49,541 bases of DNA from Bacilli bacterium (GTDB lineage: Bacteria > Bacillota_I > Bacilli_A > RF39 > UBA660): assembly GCA_900753325.1 (NCBI GenBank), contig CAADYO010000008.1, positions 1 through 49,541 on the forward strand. Direction: 5' to 3'. Position 1 is the first letter of the stretch, and each line of letters starts with the position of its first letter. Both the position numbers and the translations under genes were made by a program. This document shows positions 15,405 to 24,320 of this stretch, piece after piece. The notes under the pieces were generated by a model. It was not told the DNA's origin and made no database searches. It saw only the letters and a list, made by a program, of their open reading frames with translations.

Positions 15405-16682
15405 ATGATAGATATTAAATTAATAAGAGAAAATAGGGATTTAGTTAAAGAAAATATTAAGAAGAAATTTCAAGATGAAAAGTTACCTTTGGTTGATGAA
15501 GTTTATGAACTTGATAAGAAAGTGCGTGAGGTACAAACTACGGTTGATAAATTAAAGTCTGATAAAAATAAATTATCAAGTGAAATTGGTAAATTAATGA
15601 GTGAAAAAAAGATAGGTGAGGCTAATAAAATAAAAGCAAAGATTGCTGAAAGTGCTGATGAAATTAAAAGGTTAGAAGAGGAACAAGTAAAATTAGCAAA
15701 TGATATAAGAGAAAAGATGTTAGTCATTCCACAAATTATGGATCCTTCTGTTCCTATTGGTAAAGATGATAGTTGTAATGTTGAAGTGGAGAGATTTGGT
15801 GAAGCAGTTGTTCCTGATTATGAAATTCCATATCATGCTGATATTATTGAAAGATTGAATGGAATGGATAAGGAAGCAGCTGGTAGAACATCTGGTCAAG
15901 GATTTTATTATTTGCTTGGTGATATAGCGAGACTTCATGAGGCAATGCTTGCTTATGCAAGAGATTTTATGATAGATGCAGGATTTACTTATGCAATTCC
16001 ACCTTTTATGATACATTCTGATGTTGTTACTGGAGTTATGTCTTTTCCAGAAATGGAAGCTATGATGTATAAGATTGAAGGTGAAGATTTATATTTAATT
16101 GGAACTAGTGAACATAGTATGATTGGTAAATTTAAAGATCAAATCATTAAAGACGAAGAATTGCCAATACATTTAACTAGTTATTCTCCTTGTTTTAGAA
16201 AAGAAGGCGGTAGTCATGGGTTGGAAGAGAGAGGACTATATCGTGTTCATCAATTTGAAAAACAAGAAATGATCGTTATATGTGAACCTGAGGAGAGTAT
16301 GGACTGGTATAATAAAATGTGGAAGTTAACAGTTGATTTCTTTAGAAGTTTAGATGTTCCTGTTAGACAGCTTGAATGTTGTTCTGGTGATTTAGCTGAT
16401 TTAAAGGTTAAATCATGTGACGTTGAAGCATGGAGTCCTAGACAAAAGAAATATTTTGAAGTTGGAAGCTGTTCAACATTAGGAGATGCTCAAGCTAGAC
16501 GCTTAGGTATTCGTAAAAAAGGTGAAAAGGGTACATATTATTTACATACATTAAATAATACTGTAGTTGCTACTCCTAGAGGTTTGATTGCTGTAATCGA
16601 AAATAACTATCAAGAAGATGGAAGTATTAAAATACCTAAAGTATTACAACCTTATATGGGTGGTAAAGAATTTATAAAGTAA
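15405..16682 (+). CDS. serS: Seryl-tRNA synthetase
   Basis: Class II aminoacyl-tRNA synthetase (425 aa) that charges tRNA-Ser. The N terminus has the long antiparallel coiled coil (about 27-100) that grips the tRNA-Ser variable arm. The catalytic domain shows GTSEHSMIGKF, motif 2 (FRKEGGSHGLEERGLYRVHQF) and motif 3 near the end (TVVATPRGLIAVIEN). The ribosome site is AAAGGAAATGAGG. It is controlled by the T-box leader and closed by a terminator that overlaps the stop codon, so it is a monocistronic unit. Confidence 0.98.
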   Translation: MIDIKLIRENRDLVKENIKKKFQDEKLPLVDEVYELDKKVREVQTTVDKLKSDKNKLSSEIGKLMSEKKIGEANKIKAKIAESADEIKRLEEEQVKLANDIREKMLVIPQIMDPSVPIGKDDSCNVEVERFGEAVVPDYEIPYHADIIERLNGMDKEAAGRTSGQGFYYLLGDIARLHEAMLAYARDFMIDAGFTYAIPPFMIHSDVVTGVMSFPEMEAMMYKIEGEDLYLIGTSEHSMIGKFKDQIIKDEELPIHLTSYSPCFRKEGGSHGLEERGLYRVHQFEKQEMIVICEPEESMDWYNKMWKLTVDFFRSLDVPVRQLECCSGDLADLKVKSCDVEAWSPRQKKYFEVGSCSTLGDAQARRLGIRKKGEKGTYYLHTLNNTVVATPRGLIAVIENNYQEDGSIKIPKVLQPYMGGKEFIK

Positions 16683-16710
16683 TAGAGAAATACTCTGTTA
16701 CTTTTTTTGT
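16677..16710 (+). terminator. Terminator overlapping the serS stop
   Basis: 11-bp stem AAGTAATAGAG / CTCTGTTACTT (one G-U pair), loop AAATA, followed by T-run. Confidence 0.88.
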
Positions 16711-16772
16711 CAATTTCTTTGATAATACTTTTGTTATTGTGATATAATTTATTATAAGATGGGATGTGATAT

Positions 16773-17819
16773 ATGGTGAATGCCTTGGACAATAAGTGTC
16801 CAGCTTGTGGCGCTAAGATTACTTTTAATCCAACAAGTCAAACTTGGAATTGTGAGTATTGTGGTGGTAAGTTTACTTTAGAAGAAATGGAAAAGTATGA
16901 TAACGCTAGTTCACTTGATGCTAATACTGTTAAAAAAAATAATAAAACAACAGATTTAGATGTCTATAGGTGTAAAAACTGTGGAGCTGAGATTGTTGCA
17001 GATGAAACGGTTACAGCGACATTTTGTGTCTATTGTGGTAGTACGGCTATTTTAAAAGATAAAATTGATGCAGGAATTGCTCCTAATTTGATAATTCCTT
17101 TTAAAAATGTAAAGGAAGATGCCGTTTTGGCTTTTAAGAATGTTACAAAGAAAAAGATACTTACGCCAAGTAGTTTCAAGAGTGAGAAGAACATTCAAAA
17201 GATTACCGGTGTTTATATTCCTTTTTGGGCATATGATTTAGTTGCTGATGGTAATATTTCATTTAATGCATCTGATACTAGACATTGGAGTGATTCAGAG
17301 TATGACTATACAGAAATTTCTAATTACTTGGTAGAAAAGAATGGACATTTTGAGTATGAAAAGGTTTTAACTGATGCTTCATCAAGATTTGATGATGATT
17401 TAATGGATTCTTTAGAACCATTTAATTATAATGAACTTACTAAATACAATCATGCTTATTTATCTGGATTTATGGCAGAAAAATATGATGTTACAGAAGA
17501 GGATAGTTTAGAACGAGCAAAGACTAGAAGTATGAATACTTGTGTTGAATTAGTTTCTAGTTCTATACCACATCAATCCAAGTCACTTAAAACCAATGAT
17601 ATTAATATTGTGAAAAAAGCTTCTAATTATATTATTCTTCCTGTATGGATGGTTAATATAAAATATAAGAATAAGATGTATACTTTTGCAATGAATGGTC
17701 AAACTGGTAAAATTGTTGGTAATATTCCAGTTGGAGTTAAAGAAACTATACTTTGGAGTATTATTATATTTATTGGTTTCTTGCTACTTGCAACAGTAGT
17801 TATGTATTTTATTGGATAA
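16773..17819 (+). CDS. ydjG: Zinc-ribbon membrane protein, YdjG-like
   Basis: 348 aa. Two zinc ribbons: C9/C12/C27/C30 and C67/C70/C85/C88. A long soluble domain (about 95-310) follows, with the PFKNVKEDA and GVYIPFWAYD segments typical of the TFIIB-zinc-ribbon/YdjG family, then one C-terminal membrane helix (325-346). In B. subtilis YdjG acts with YdjH and YdjI at the membrane to recruit the PspA homologue YdjF during envelope stress. The same three genes follow in the same order here, 8 and 24 nt apart, so the assignment rests on sequence type plus order. The gene symbol is by analogy. Confidence 0.8.
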   Translation: MVNALDNKCPACGAKITFNPTSQTWNCEYCGGKFTLEEMEKYDNASSLDANTVKKNNKTTDLDVYRCKNCGAEIVADETVTATFCVYCGSTAILKDKIDAGIAPNLIIPFKNVKEDAVLAFKNVTKKKILTPSSFKSEKNIQKITGVYIPFWAYDLVADGNISFNASDTRHWSDSEYDYTEISNYLVEKNGHFEYEKVLTDASSRFDDDLMDSLEPFNYNELTKYNHAYLSGFMAEKYDVTEEDSLERAKTRSMNTCVELVSSSIPHQSKSLKTNDINIVKKASNYIILPVWMVNIKYKNKMYTFAMNGQTGKIVGNIPVGVKETILWSIIIFIGFLLLATVVMYFIG

Positions 17820-17827
17820 GGAGTATT

Positions 17828-18730
17828 ATGAAAAAGATTATATATATAATTACAATATTGATATTTAGTTTAAGTATAGATGTTTTTGCTAGCAGTAATT
17901 ATCAAGTAAGAACAGAGGATAATTATGGTGTGCCTAGTTATATTGAGGTTACTGATGAAAATAGGGAAGCTGTACTTTCTACGCCTTTGGTTAATAGCGA
18001 TGAAAAAATTTATGATTTTGCAGATAAGTTTACGGATGAAGAAGAGGCAAAATTATATGGTGAAGTTAAAAAATATATAGATGGATATAATATGGATATG
18101 GCGATTGTTACTATTAGTGAAAATAATAAACAAAGTGCTAAGGAATATGCTATGGATTTTTATGATTATAATACATTTGGTATTTCTGATAGTCATGATG
18201 GTTTATTATTAGTAATGGATTTTGATACTAGAGAGATGTATATTGTAACTACTGGTAAGGCTATAAATATGTATACTGATAGGCGTATTGATTCTATGTT
18301 GGATGATATAGAGGTGCATATGACTGGTGATTACTATAAAGCGGCTTTAACCTTTATTGATTCTGCAAGTGATTTTGCTAGTTTAGGTTATCCTAATCCA
18401 GATGGTTCTGAACCTAAAGCTAAGGGCATTAATAGATTAAAACAATTACCTTGGAGTGGAATATTAATATTTTCTATTGTTTCTACAGTTATTATTATGA
18501 TAATATTAATTTGTAATAACAAGTTAGTTAGAAAGGCTACTTCCTCAAGACAATATTTATTAAAGGATAGTGTTAAAATTAACTTGGTTAAAGAGACTTA
18601 TTTAGGTAAATCTATTCATAAGTCGGCTAGAGTTCAATCTAGTTCATCGTCATCATCATCGTTTGGTGGTAGTCATACTAGTTCTGGAAGTTCTGGTACT
18701 AGTCACGGTGGTGGAGGACGTAGTTTTTAA
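17828..18730 (+). CDS. ydjH: TPM-domain membrane protein, YdjH-like
   Basis: 300 aa with a signal peptide (1-21, ending VFA), an extracytoplasmic TPM domain (about 55-190; KIYDFADKFTDEEEAKLY to SMLDDIE), a membrane helix (about 217-239) and a cytoplasmic tail rich in Ser/Gly/His that ends GTSHGGGGRSF, as in many TPM proteins. Longer reading back to 17753 would overlap the previous gene by 67 nt; ATG 17828, with AAGGAG 5 nt before it, is the better start. It is the middle gene of the ydjGHI-like unit. TPM domains are linked to photosystem repair in plants but their bacterial activity is unclear. Confidence 0.85.
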   Translation: MKKIIYIITILIFSLSIDVFASSNYQVRTEDNYGVPSYIEVTDENREAVLSTPLVNSDEKIYDFADKFTDEEEAKLYGEVKKYIDGYNMDMAIVTISENNKQSAKEYAMDFYDYNTFGISDSHDGLLLVMDFDTREMYIVTTGKAINMYTDRRIDSMLDDIEVHMTGDYYKAALTFIDSASDFASLGYPNPDGSEPKAKGINRLKQLPWSGILIFSIVSTVIIMIILICNNKLVRKATSSRQYLLKDSVKINLVKETYLGKSIHKSARVQSSSSSSSSFGGSHTSSGSSGTSHGGGGRSF

Positions 18731-18754
18731 TAAAAAAAGAGAAGGAGAAATTAT

Positions 18755-19834
18755 ATGGGATTAATTAAAGCAGCTGCTCAGGCAGTTGGAAGTACATTAC
18801 ATGATCAATGGAAGGATTATATCAAGTGCGATGATTTAGGACAAGATATTTTAATGAAGAGAGTTTCTACTCCTAATGGCATTATTTCAAAGGATAGTGC
18901 TATTCAAGTTTCACCTGGTCAAATAGCAGTTATTTTTCAAAATGGACAAATTTTAGATGCTACAGCCGAGCCTGGTATCTTTACATTTGAACAATCTAGT
19001 TCACCAACTTTCTTTGCTGGACAATTTGGAGCAGTATTTAAAGAAATGTGGAATCGTTTTGTTTACAATGGTGGAACTAGTAAAGAACAAGCAATATTTT
19101 ATATTAATAGTAAGGAAATAATGGATAATAAATTTGGAACTCCAGCTCCAATCCCTTATCAAGATTGGTCTCATCCAATTCCAAATCAAATGACTAATAG
19201 TGTTACTCCACTTAGGGTTGAAGTTAAATGTTTTGGTAAATATACTTTCAAAATTTCTGATCCTGCATTATTTATGTCTAGGGTAGCTGGTACAGCTGAG
19301 GAGTATAGAAAAGATGCTATAGTTGAACAAATGAGATCTGAGGTAATTGGTTCTTTCCAAAATGTCTTGAATGAACTTGGAAATTCTGAACATAAAGTTC
19401 CTGTTTTAGAATTACCAAGTAGTACAGAACAAATTAAGAAGACAATGGATGAAAAGGTATTTGATCAACCAATTCGTGATCGTGGTATGAGTATTGTTGG
19501 ATTTGTTGTTGAATCTGTAACACTAGATGAGGAATCTAATAAGAAAATTGATAATTATGAATTATCTTCTAACAGTCAAATGCAACAAGGTACACTTACT
19601 GGTGCTTATGCACAAGCAGTTCAAGATGCTGCTAATAACGAAGGTGGAGCTGTTAATGGATTTATGGGTGTTGGTATGATGAATATGGCATCTGGTGGAG
19701 TTGTTGGAGGTGCTGTTACTAATGCTTTTAATCAACAACAAAATACAGCTGGTACTGGTAAATTCTGTCCAAATTGTGGAAGCCCAGTAACTGGTGGTAA
19801 TTTCTGTACAAATTGCGGTAATAAACTAAATTAA
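18755..19834 (+). CDS. ydjI: SPFH/virion-core-like protein, YdjI-like
   Basis: 359 aa. The N-terminal three quarters are an SPFH (band-7) domain of the YdjI type: DQWKDYIKCDDLGQDIL near residue 15, the SPGQIAVIFQNGQILD strand, then EVKCFGKYTFKISDP at about 150. A Gly/Met/Asn-rich linker (about 275-325) leads to a C-terminal zinc ribbon (CPNCGSP ... CTNCGNK). It has no membrane helix and is thought to sit at the membrane with YdjG/YdjH. A terminator directly after shows the operon ends here: there is no ydjF/pspA homologue on either side. Confidence 0.88.
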   Translation: MGLIKAAAQAVGSTLHDQWKDYIKCDDLGQDILMKRVSTPNGIISKDSAIQVSPGQIAVIFQNGQILDATAEPGIFTFEQSSSPTFFAGQFGAVFKEMWNRFVYNGGTSKEQAIFYINSKEIMDNKFGTPAPIPYQDWSHPIPNQMTNSVTPLRVEVKCFGKYTFKISDPALFMSRVAGTAEEYRKDAIVEQMRSEVIGSFQNVLNELGNSEHKVPVLELPSSTEQIKKTMDEKVFDQPIRDRGMSIVGFVVESVTLDEESNKKIDNYELSSNSQMQQGTLTGAYAQAVQDAANNEGGAVNGFMGVGMMNMASGGVVGGAVTNAFNQQQNTAGTGKFCPNCGSPVTGGNFCTNCGNKLN

Positions 19835-19839
19835 ATTTT

Positions 19840-19863
19840 AAACGGCTTTGGCCGTTTTTTTTT
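19840..19863 (+). terminator. Terminator of the ydjGHI-like operon
   Basis: GC-rich perfect stem AAACGGC / GCCGTTT with TTTG loop and ten T after the stem. Confidence 0.93.
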
Positions 19864-19975
19864 ATAAGGAATTTGCTCTTCAATAAAAATTACTTTAGTA
19901 AAAATATATAGTCTGATATGTATAAAAAAAACAATTTATTTCCATAATTAAAGTAAGTAAGAAAGAAGGGTAAAT

Positions 19976-20004
19976 TTGACAAAATATTATAATTCTGGTA
20001 AAAT
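19976..20004 (+). promoter_or_regulatory. Sigma-A promoter of the ankyrin-repeat gene
   Basis: Consensus TTGACA, 17-nt spacer, TAAAAT. The TTG of the -35 box also opens the longest reading frame, which is why a longer N terminus could be called by mistake. Confidence 0.65.
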
Positions 20005-20038
20005 ATATAACTGTCACGTGAACAAAGAGGTGTTTGAA

Positions 20039-20722
20039 ATGTTTTATGACAAACAACAGGCAATAGATGCTTGTTCTACAGATCCGTCCCTGATTTTTAA
20101 TTTAATTAAGCATGGTTACTTTGATGTAATTGAAATTTTATTAGATAAAAATAAGGTGGATGTAAATATTTGTGATGGTGCAGGTAACGATGTTGTTACA
20201 AGACTTTTAAAATATGATTTAGTTCTTCGTTTAATGAAAAAAAGAACTTGGAATGTAAATCATCAAAATGTTGAGGGTGATACATTTGGTCATATTTTGG
20301 CTTGTGATAATTCGGTTGCTACATTAAAAATAGTTGAACAACTTGTTAGAAAGAAAAACTATCTTCCAAATATTAAAAATAATAAGGGAGAAACAGTATT
20401 AGATAAAGCCATTAATCATAATTATATTTGTACTGCATTTAAAATTTTAGAAGATGAAAGATTTAATAATATTGATGTTTCATCTTTTAGAAAGTTATGT
20501 AATGCTTGTATAAATAATGTTTATTATGGTAAGTATTCTAAACTTAATAATTTAGATGTTATAGTTGAAAGTTTAGAAAAAAAAGAACTTATACCAAGTA
20601 TGAGAGAATTAATTAGTAGAATTATTGATCATTTGGATGAAATTAAAAATGCATTAGTAAAGAAAAATGGATTTGCTACATTAGAACAAATTATTGATTC
20701 TTCAATAGAGGCAACTGCTTAG
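20039..20722 (+). CDS. Ankyrin-repeat protein
   Basis: 227-aa soluble protein with ankyrin-type repeats in the N-terminal 125 residues: for example LIKHGYFDVIEILLDKNKVDVN followed by a DGAGNDVVTRLL start, then NHQNVEGDTFGHILA and NIKNNKGETVLDKAINHN, each fitting the (N/D)xxGxTxLhxA pattern in a worn form. The C-terminal half is helical with no motif I know. ATG 20039 with AGAGGTG 6 nt upstream is chosen. An in-frame TTG at 19976 (with GAAGGG before it) is possible but coincides with the -35 box. The gene is closed by a terminator over its stop and followed 46 nt later by another unknown protein. Such repeats mediate protein binding; the partner is unknown. Confidence 0.75.
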   Translation: MFYDKQQAIDACSTDPSLIFNLIKHGYFDVIEILLDKNKVDVNICDGAGNDVVTRLLKYDLVLRLMKKRTWNVNHQNVEGDTFGHILACDNSVATLKIVEQLVRKKNYLPNIKNNKGETVLDKAINHNYICTAFKILEDERFNNIDVSSFRKLCNACINNVYYGKYSKLNNLDVIVESLEKKELIPSMRELISRIIDHLDEIKNALVKKNGFATLEQIIDSSIEATA

Positions 20723-20733
20723 TTGCTTTTTTT
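20711..20733 (+). terminator. Terminator overlapping the ankyrin gene stop
   Basis: Perfect stem GCAACT / AGTTGC with a GCTT loop and seven T; the TAG stop lies across the loop and stem. Confidence 0.88.
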
Positions 20734-20768
20734 GTTTTTGAAATATATAATAGCCTTAGGAGGTTCTT

Positions 20769-22505
20769 ATGTTAACACAAGAAAAAATAGATAGTTTGTA
20801 TTCGATTTTTATGCATTGTGATCTTGCTACTACTTCTTTTCTTTCTGATATTGGTTTTTCAAGATATGATTTAGAAAGATTAGTGAAGTCTGGTTATTTA
20901 AGTAGAGCAAAAAAAGGTTATTATTGCTTGAATCTTGATAATGATGAAGTTTGTACAAAGATGTTTTTAAAGAAAATTGAGAATAAAGATTATGATGATA
21001 TTTTTAAATATTTTAAAGGAATGGATAAGTCTTTAGATTTGGGTAAAAAACAAGATAATAATTTATGGTTATTTCTTCTTTCACAAATTATTGAAATTCC
21101 ATCGGAGTATAGAGAAAGATTATTCAAGTTTGAATTTGGAGACGTTTGTAATATTGCTAATGACTTGGATTCTATTGAACAATATAGCAAAGTTAGATTT
21201 TTAGCTTTTAATCATAAATTTGCACTTGCCAGAAAATGTTGTTTAAATATTAATGATACATCTGATTCAATGAAAATACTTCAATCTTTACTTGATAATA
21301 TATATGAAGCAAGAATTGATAGAAATAATTACTGGCTAAATTATGTAATTGATAAGAGGTATGAAAGACTTGTTTCTGAAATTGAAAAAATTAAAACGTA
21401 TAGGCCAGTTTCTAGAGCTGAAGATTTGACACTTACTTTAGCTCGTGATGTTATTGCATGTAAAAAAAGAATCCCTGATTCTATGCCTGGACCTGTTCAA
21501 AATGTTACAGAGGCTGTTAAATTACGTGATTATCAAAAAGCTTTAAGTATTTCTATGAGAAAATATAATAGATGTCTACATGAAAATATAGTATATCGAT
21601 TACTTTCTGATTTAAATAAAAATATTTCTAGAGAAAAATGTTTTTCTGAACTTGTTTATGCATTTTTAGATGGTAATTTAGATGATGATTATAAAAATTT
21701 GGATAGTTATTTAGAAAGTAATGGTTTTTCTCGATATAAAGAATACATAAGTGATTTAGTTAAGCTTAGTTTGTTAGAGGATGATAAGACTTTTACAAGA
21801 CCAATTGTTGCTTTTAATGGTATTTGTTTTGGTGAACTTGATTTTGACGTTGGATCTTATATACAGGATTATTTTCAAGCTTTAAGAGCTAATGAATTAG
21901 AAAAGGCACAAATATATTTAAATATAATTTCACAATCTTGTGAACTTGGTGGAGCGATAGTTGATGTTTCGGAATTAGAGGAAAAGTTGGAACAAGCTCG
22001 TTTTTCAAATTCTTTAGAAAAATATTCTATACTTGATGGTGTTATTCATGACATTTTAGAAACTAAGGGATTAAGAGTAATTGAAAAGTTATCTTCAGAA
22101 GATAGGAGAAATGTTGTTAAGATTGCTAATAGTTTTCCTGATATTATGATTGAATTATCTGGAGATGACTTGGTTTTAAGATACATTGATGCTAATAAAA
22201 CTTGGGCTGATTTTAGATTGTTACTTGAAGAGGGAAGAGCGGCTTATGACATTGGTGATTATGATTACTGTATAGATTGTCTTAGTACAATTTGTGCTAA
22301 TACGGAAAGACCTGATCCTTATATTTATAAAAAAATTGGTTATGCATATTCTAGAAGAGCGGCAAGCGAAGATGATTATAAAAGAGCAATTGATTATTTG
22401 ACAGTTGCAGGTAATAAAGGGCAATATGTTGCTCCTTGTTATATGGAGTTAAAGAGTAAGGTGGACTATGCCGGAGAAAAGGTTATTCAGTATGTAAAAA
22501 AGTAA
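20769..22505 (+). CDS. Large protein with N-terminal winged helix and helical repeats
   Basis: 578 aa, soluble. Residues 1-55 look like a winged-helix domain of the kind found at the N terminus of AbiEi-type antitoxins and their relatives (LATTSFLSDIGFSRYDLERLVKSGYLSRAKKGYYCL: helix, recognition helix, then a wing with RxxxGYY). The rest is helical with TPR-like units, most clearly at 480-560 (RAAYDIGDYDYCIDCLSTI, then YIYKKIGYAYSRRAASEDDYKRAIDYLTVAG). No enzyme motif or membrane segment is seen. A good AGGAGG site precedes the ATG, and a terminator sits on the stop. No toxin gene is adjacent, so a toxin-antitoxin role is not supported; a regulator or scaffold is more likely. Confidence 0.75.
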   Translation: MLTQEKIDSLYSIFMHCDLATTSFLSDIGFSRYDLERLVKSGYLSRAKKGYYCLNLDNDEVCTKMFLKKIENKDYDDIFKYFKGMDKSLDLGKKQDNNLWLFLLSQIIEIPSEYRERLFKFEFGDVCNIANDLDSIEQYSKVRFLAFNHKFALARKCCLNINDTSDSMKILQSLLDNIYEARIDRNNYWLNYVIDKRYERLVSEIEKIKTYRPVSRAEDLTLTLARDVIACKKRIPDSMPGPVQNVTEAVKLRDYQKALSISMRKYNRCLHENIVYRLLSDLNKNISREKCFSELVYAFLDGNLDDDYKNLDSYLESNGFSRYKEYISDLVKLSLLEDDKTFTRPIVAFNGICFGELDFDVGSYIQDYFQALRANELEKAQIYLNIISQSCELGGAIVDVSELEEKLEQARFSNSLEKYSILDGVIHDILETKGLRVIEKLSSEDRRNVVKIANSFPDIMIELSGDDLVLRYIDANKTWADFRLLLEEGRAAYDIGDYDYCIDCLSTICANTERPDPYIYKKIGYAYSRRAASEDDYKRAIDYLTVAGNKGQYVAPCYMELKSKVDYAGEKVIQYVKK

Positions 22506-22523
22506 TGGCTAGTTGCTTTTTTT
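22496..22523 (+). terminator. Terminator overlapping the stop of the winged-helix/repeat gene
   Basis: A-rich stem AAAAAAGTAA / TTGCTTTTTT (one G-U pair) with a 7-nt loop; ends in T-run. Confidence 0.6.
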
Positions 22524-22565
22524 CTTTTATTAAGTTATTATATTTTAGGAATGGAAGTGGTAGTT

Positions 22566-23981
22566 ATGCATTTACCAAATTATAAAGATGCAAGAAAAAG
22601 AGAAGATAAAGATTATAGAAGAGTTGACTTTAAATTTGATAATAAAGTTAAAGATAAATATAAGGGAAAAACTTTCTATTTAAAGACATATGGTTGTCAA
22701 ATGAATGAACATGATAGTGAAAATATTGAGGCTTTACTTACTGGTTTAGGTTTTACTAAGGTTGATGATTATGAGATAGCGGACTTAGTACTTCTTAATA
22801 CGTGCTCTATTAGAGAAAATGCTCATAATAAGGCTTTTGGTATGTTGGGTAGACTTAAACATTTAAAGGCACAAAGACGTGATTTAATAGTTGGACTTTG
22901 TGGCTGTATGGCACAAGAAGCTAGTGTAGTAGATGAGATAATTAGCAAGTATAAATGGGTTAATTTTGTATTTGGTACACATAATATGTATCAGCTACCT
23001 AATATTATTGATAAGGCAATAGAAGAAAATAAACAGCAAATAGAGGTCTTTTCTAAAGAGGGTGATTTAGTTGAAGGCTTACCGGTAGTTAGAGCAAATA
23101 ATTATAAGGCATATGTTAATATTATTTATGGTTGTAACAAGTTTTGTACTTACTGTATAGTTCCTTATACAAGAGGAAGGGAGCGAAGTAGAACAAAAGA
23201 GGATATTTTAAAAGAGGTTGATGAACTTGTAAAAGATGGTTATAAAGAAATTACTTTACTTGGACAAAATGTTAATGCTTATGGAAAAGATTTGTATGAT
23301 GATTATACATTGGGTAATTTACTTGAAGATATTGCTAAAAAAGATATACCTAGAGTTAGATTTATGACTTCTCATCCTTGGGATTTTACTGATAGTATGA
23401 TAGAGGTTATTGGGAAATATCCTAATATAATGCCTAGTGTTCATTTACCTGTACAATCTGGTTCTAGTAAAATATTAAAATTAATGGGTAGACGTTATAC
23501 AAGAGAAAGCTATTTAGAATTGTTTAAGAAAATAAAAGATACTGTACCAGGAGTTGCAATTTCTACTGATATAATTGTGGGCTTTCCTGGTGAGACTGAG
23601 GAAGACTTTTTGGAGACTTTGTCTTTGGCTGAAGAGTGTAAGTATGATAATGCATTTACTTTTATCTTTTCAAAGAGAGAGGGAACTCCTGCTTGTTTAT
23701 TAAAGGATGAAGTAAGTGATGAAGAAAAAGAAGAAAGATTACAAAGACTTAATAAAGTTGTTAATAAGTATTTTTTAGAGAACAATAAGAAGTTAGAAGG
23801 AAGTATTGTGCCTGTACTTGTAGAAGGTAACTCTGAGAAAAAAGATATGTATTTTGGATATACTGATACTAATAAATTAATTAATTTTTCAGCTAATAGA
23901 GAGGTTGAGGCAGGAGAAATTGTTAATGTTTTAGTAGTTGAAGCTAAAACTTGGAGTTTAGATGGTGAGGCAGTTGAATAA
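22566..23981 (+). CDS. miaB: tRNA-2-methylthio-N6-dimethylallyladenosine synthase MiaB
   Basis: Radical SAM methylthiotransferase that adds the 2-methylthio group to i6A37 of tRNAs reading UNN codons. The UPF0004 N-terminal domain holds three Cys for one 4Fe-4S cluster (KTYGCQMNEHDSE, LNTCSIREN, LCGCMAQE). The radical SAM core has GCNKFCTYCIVPYTRGRERSR with CxxxCxxC. A TRAM domain closes the protein (about 410-470). ATG 22566, with GGAAGTGG just before, gives 471 aa; ATG 22551 is an in-frame alternative adding five residues. It overlaps ricA by 20 nt, the same neighbour as in B. subtilis. Confidence 0.97.
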   Translation: MHLPNYKDARKREDKDYRRVDFKFDNKVKDKYKGKTFYLKTYGCQMNEHDSENIEALLTGLGFTKVDDYEIADLVLLNTCSIRENAHNKAFGMLGRLKHLKAQRRDLIVGLCGCMAQEASVVDEIISKYKWVNFVFGTHNMYQLPNIIDKAIEENKQQIEVFSKEGDLVEGLPVVRANNYKAYVNIIYGCNKFCTYCIVPYTRGRERSRTKEDILKEVDELVKDGYKEITLLGQNVNAYGKDLYDDYTLGNLLEDIAKKDIPRVRFMTSHPWDFTDSMIEVIGKYPNIMPSVHLPVQSGSSKILKLMGRRYTRESYLELFKKIKDTVPGVAISTDIIVGFPGETEEDFLETLSLAEECKYDNAFTFIFSKREGTPACLLKDEVSDEEKEERLQRLNKVVNKYFLENNKKLEGSIVPVLVEGNSEKKDMYFGYTDTNKLINFSANREVEAGEIVNVLVVEAKTWSLDGEAVE

Positions 23982-24288
23982 GAAATTAACTGATGTAATT
24001 GATACTATTATAAATAGTCGTGATTACAAAGCTTGTCTTGAGATAAAGAAAAAAATGGGTGAAAACGAAGAAGTAGTTAATTTAGTTGAGAAAATTAAAA
24101 AGCTGCAAAAGAGATATGTTAATACTAATGATTTAAAATTACTTCAAGAATTAGAAAAATTAGAAAATAGATTGAATGATATACCAATTTATGTTGTGTA
24201 TATGCAACATTTAGAAAAAGTAAATCAAATGATTAATTTTGTTAAAGATGAACTTAATAATTATTTTTATGAGGTTTTAAATAAGTAA
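23962..24288 (+). CDS. ricA: YlbF/YmcA family protein, RicA-like
   Basis: 108-aa helical protein of the Com_YlbF family. In B. subtilis RicA (YmcA), RicF (YlbF) and RicT form a complex that binds Fe-S clusters and helps RNase Y process mRNAs, and also affects sporulation, competence and biofilm. It is shorter than RicA (143 aa), mainly at the C terminus. The identity rests on the helical pattern (INSRDYKACLEIKKKMGEN, then VNLVEKIKKLQKRY) and on its place directly after miaB, as ymcA follows ymcB. It starts at ATG 23962 inside the end of miaB, with TTGGAG upstream. The Cys pattern used for cluster binding is not preserved: only one Cys is seen. Confidence 0.82.
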   Translation: MVRQLNKKLTDVIDTIINSRDYKACLEIKKKMGENEEVVNLVEKIKKLQKRYVNTNDLKLLQELEKLENRLNDIPIYVVYMQHLEKVNQMINFVKDELNNYFYEVLNK

Positions 24289-24320
24289 AAATTACATTCT
24301 AGTTTGGAATGTAATTTTTT
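24287..24320 (+). terminator. Terminator of miaB-ricA (copy 1 of a duplicated hairpin)
   Basis: 13-bp perfect stem (24287-24299 with 24307-24319), 7-nt loop, T-run. An almost identical hairpin sits at 26205-26238 within the second repeat copy. Confidence 0.92.

Noticed and set aside
20769..22505. Type IV toxin-antitoxin (AbiE) system
   Set aside because: Only the N-terminal winged helix resembles AbiEi; there is no AbiEii nucleotidyltransferase next to it and the rest of the protein is helical repeats.
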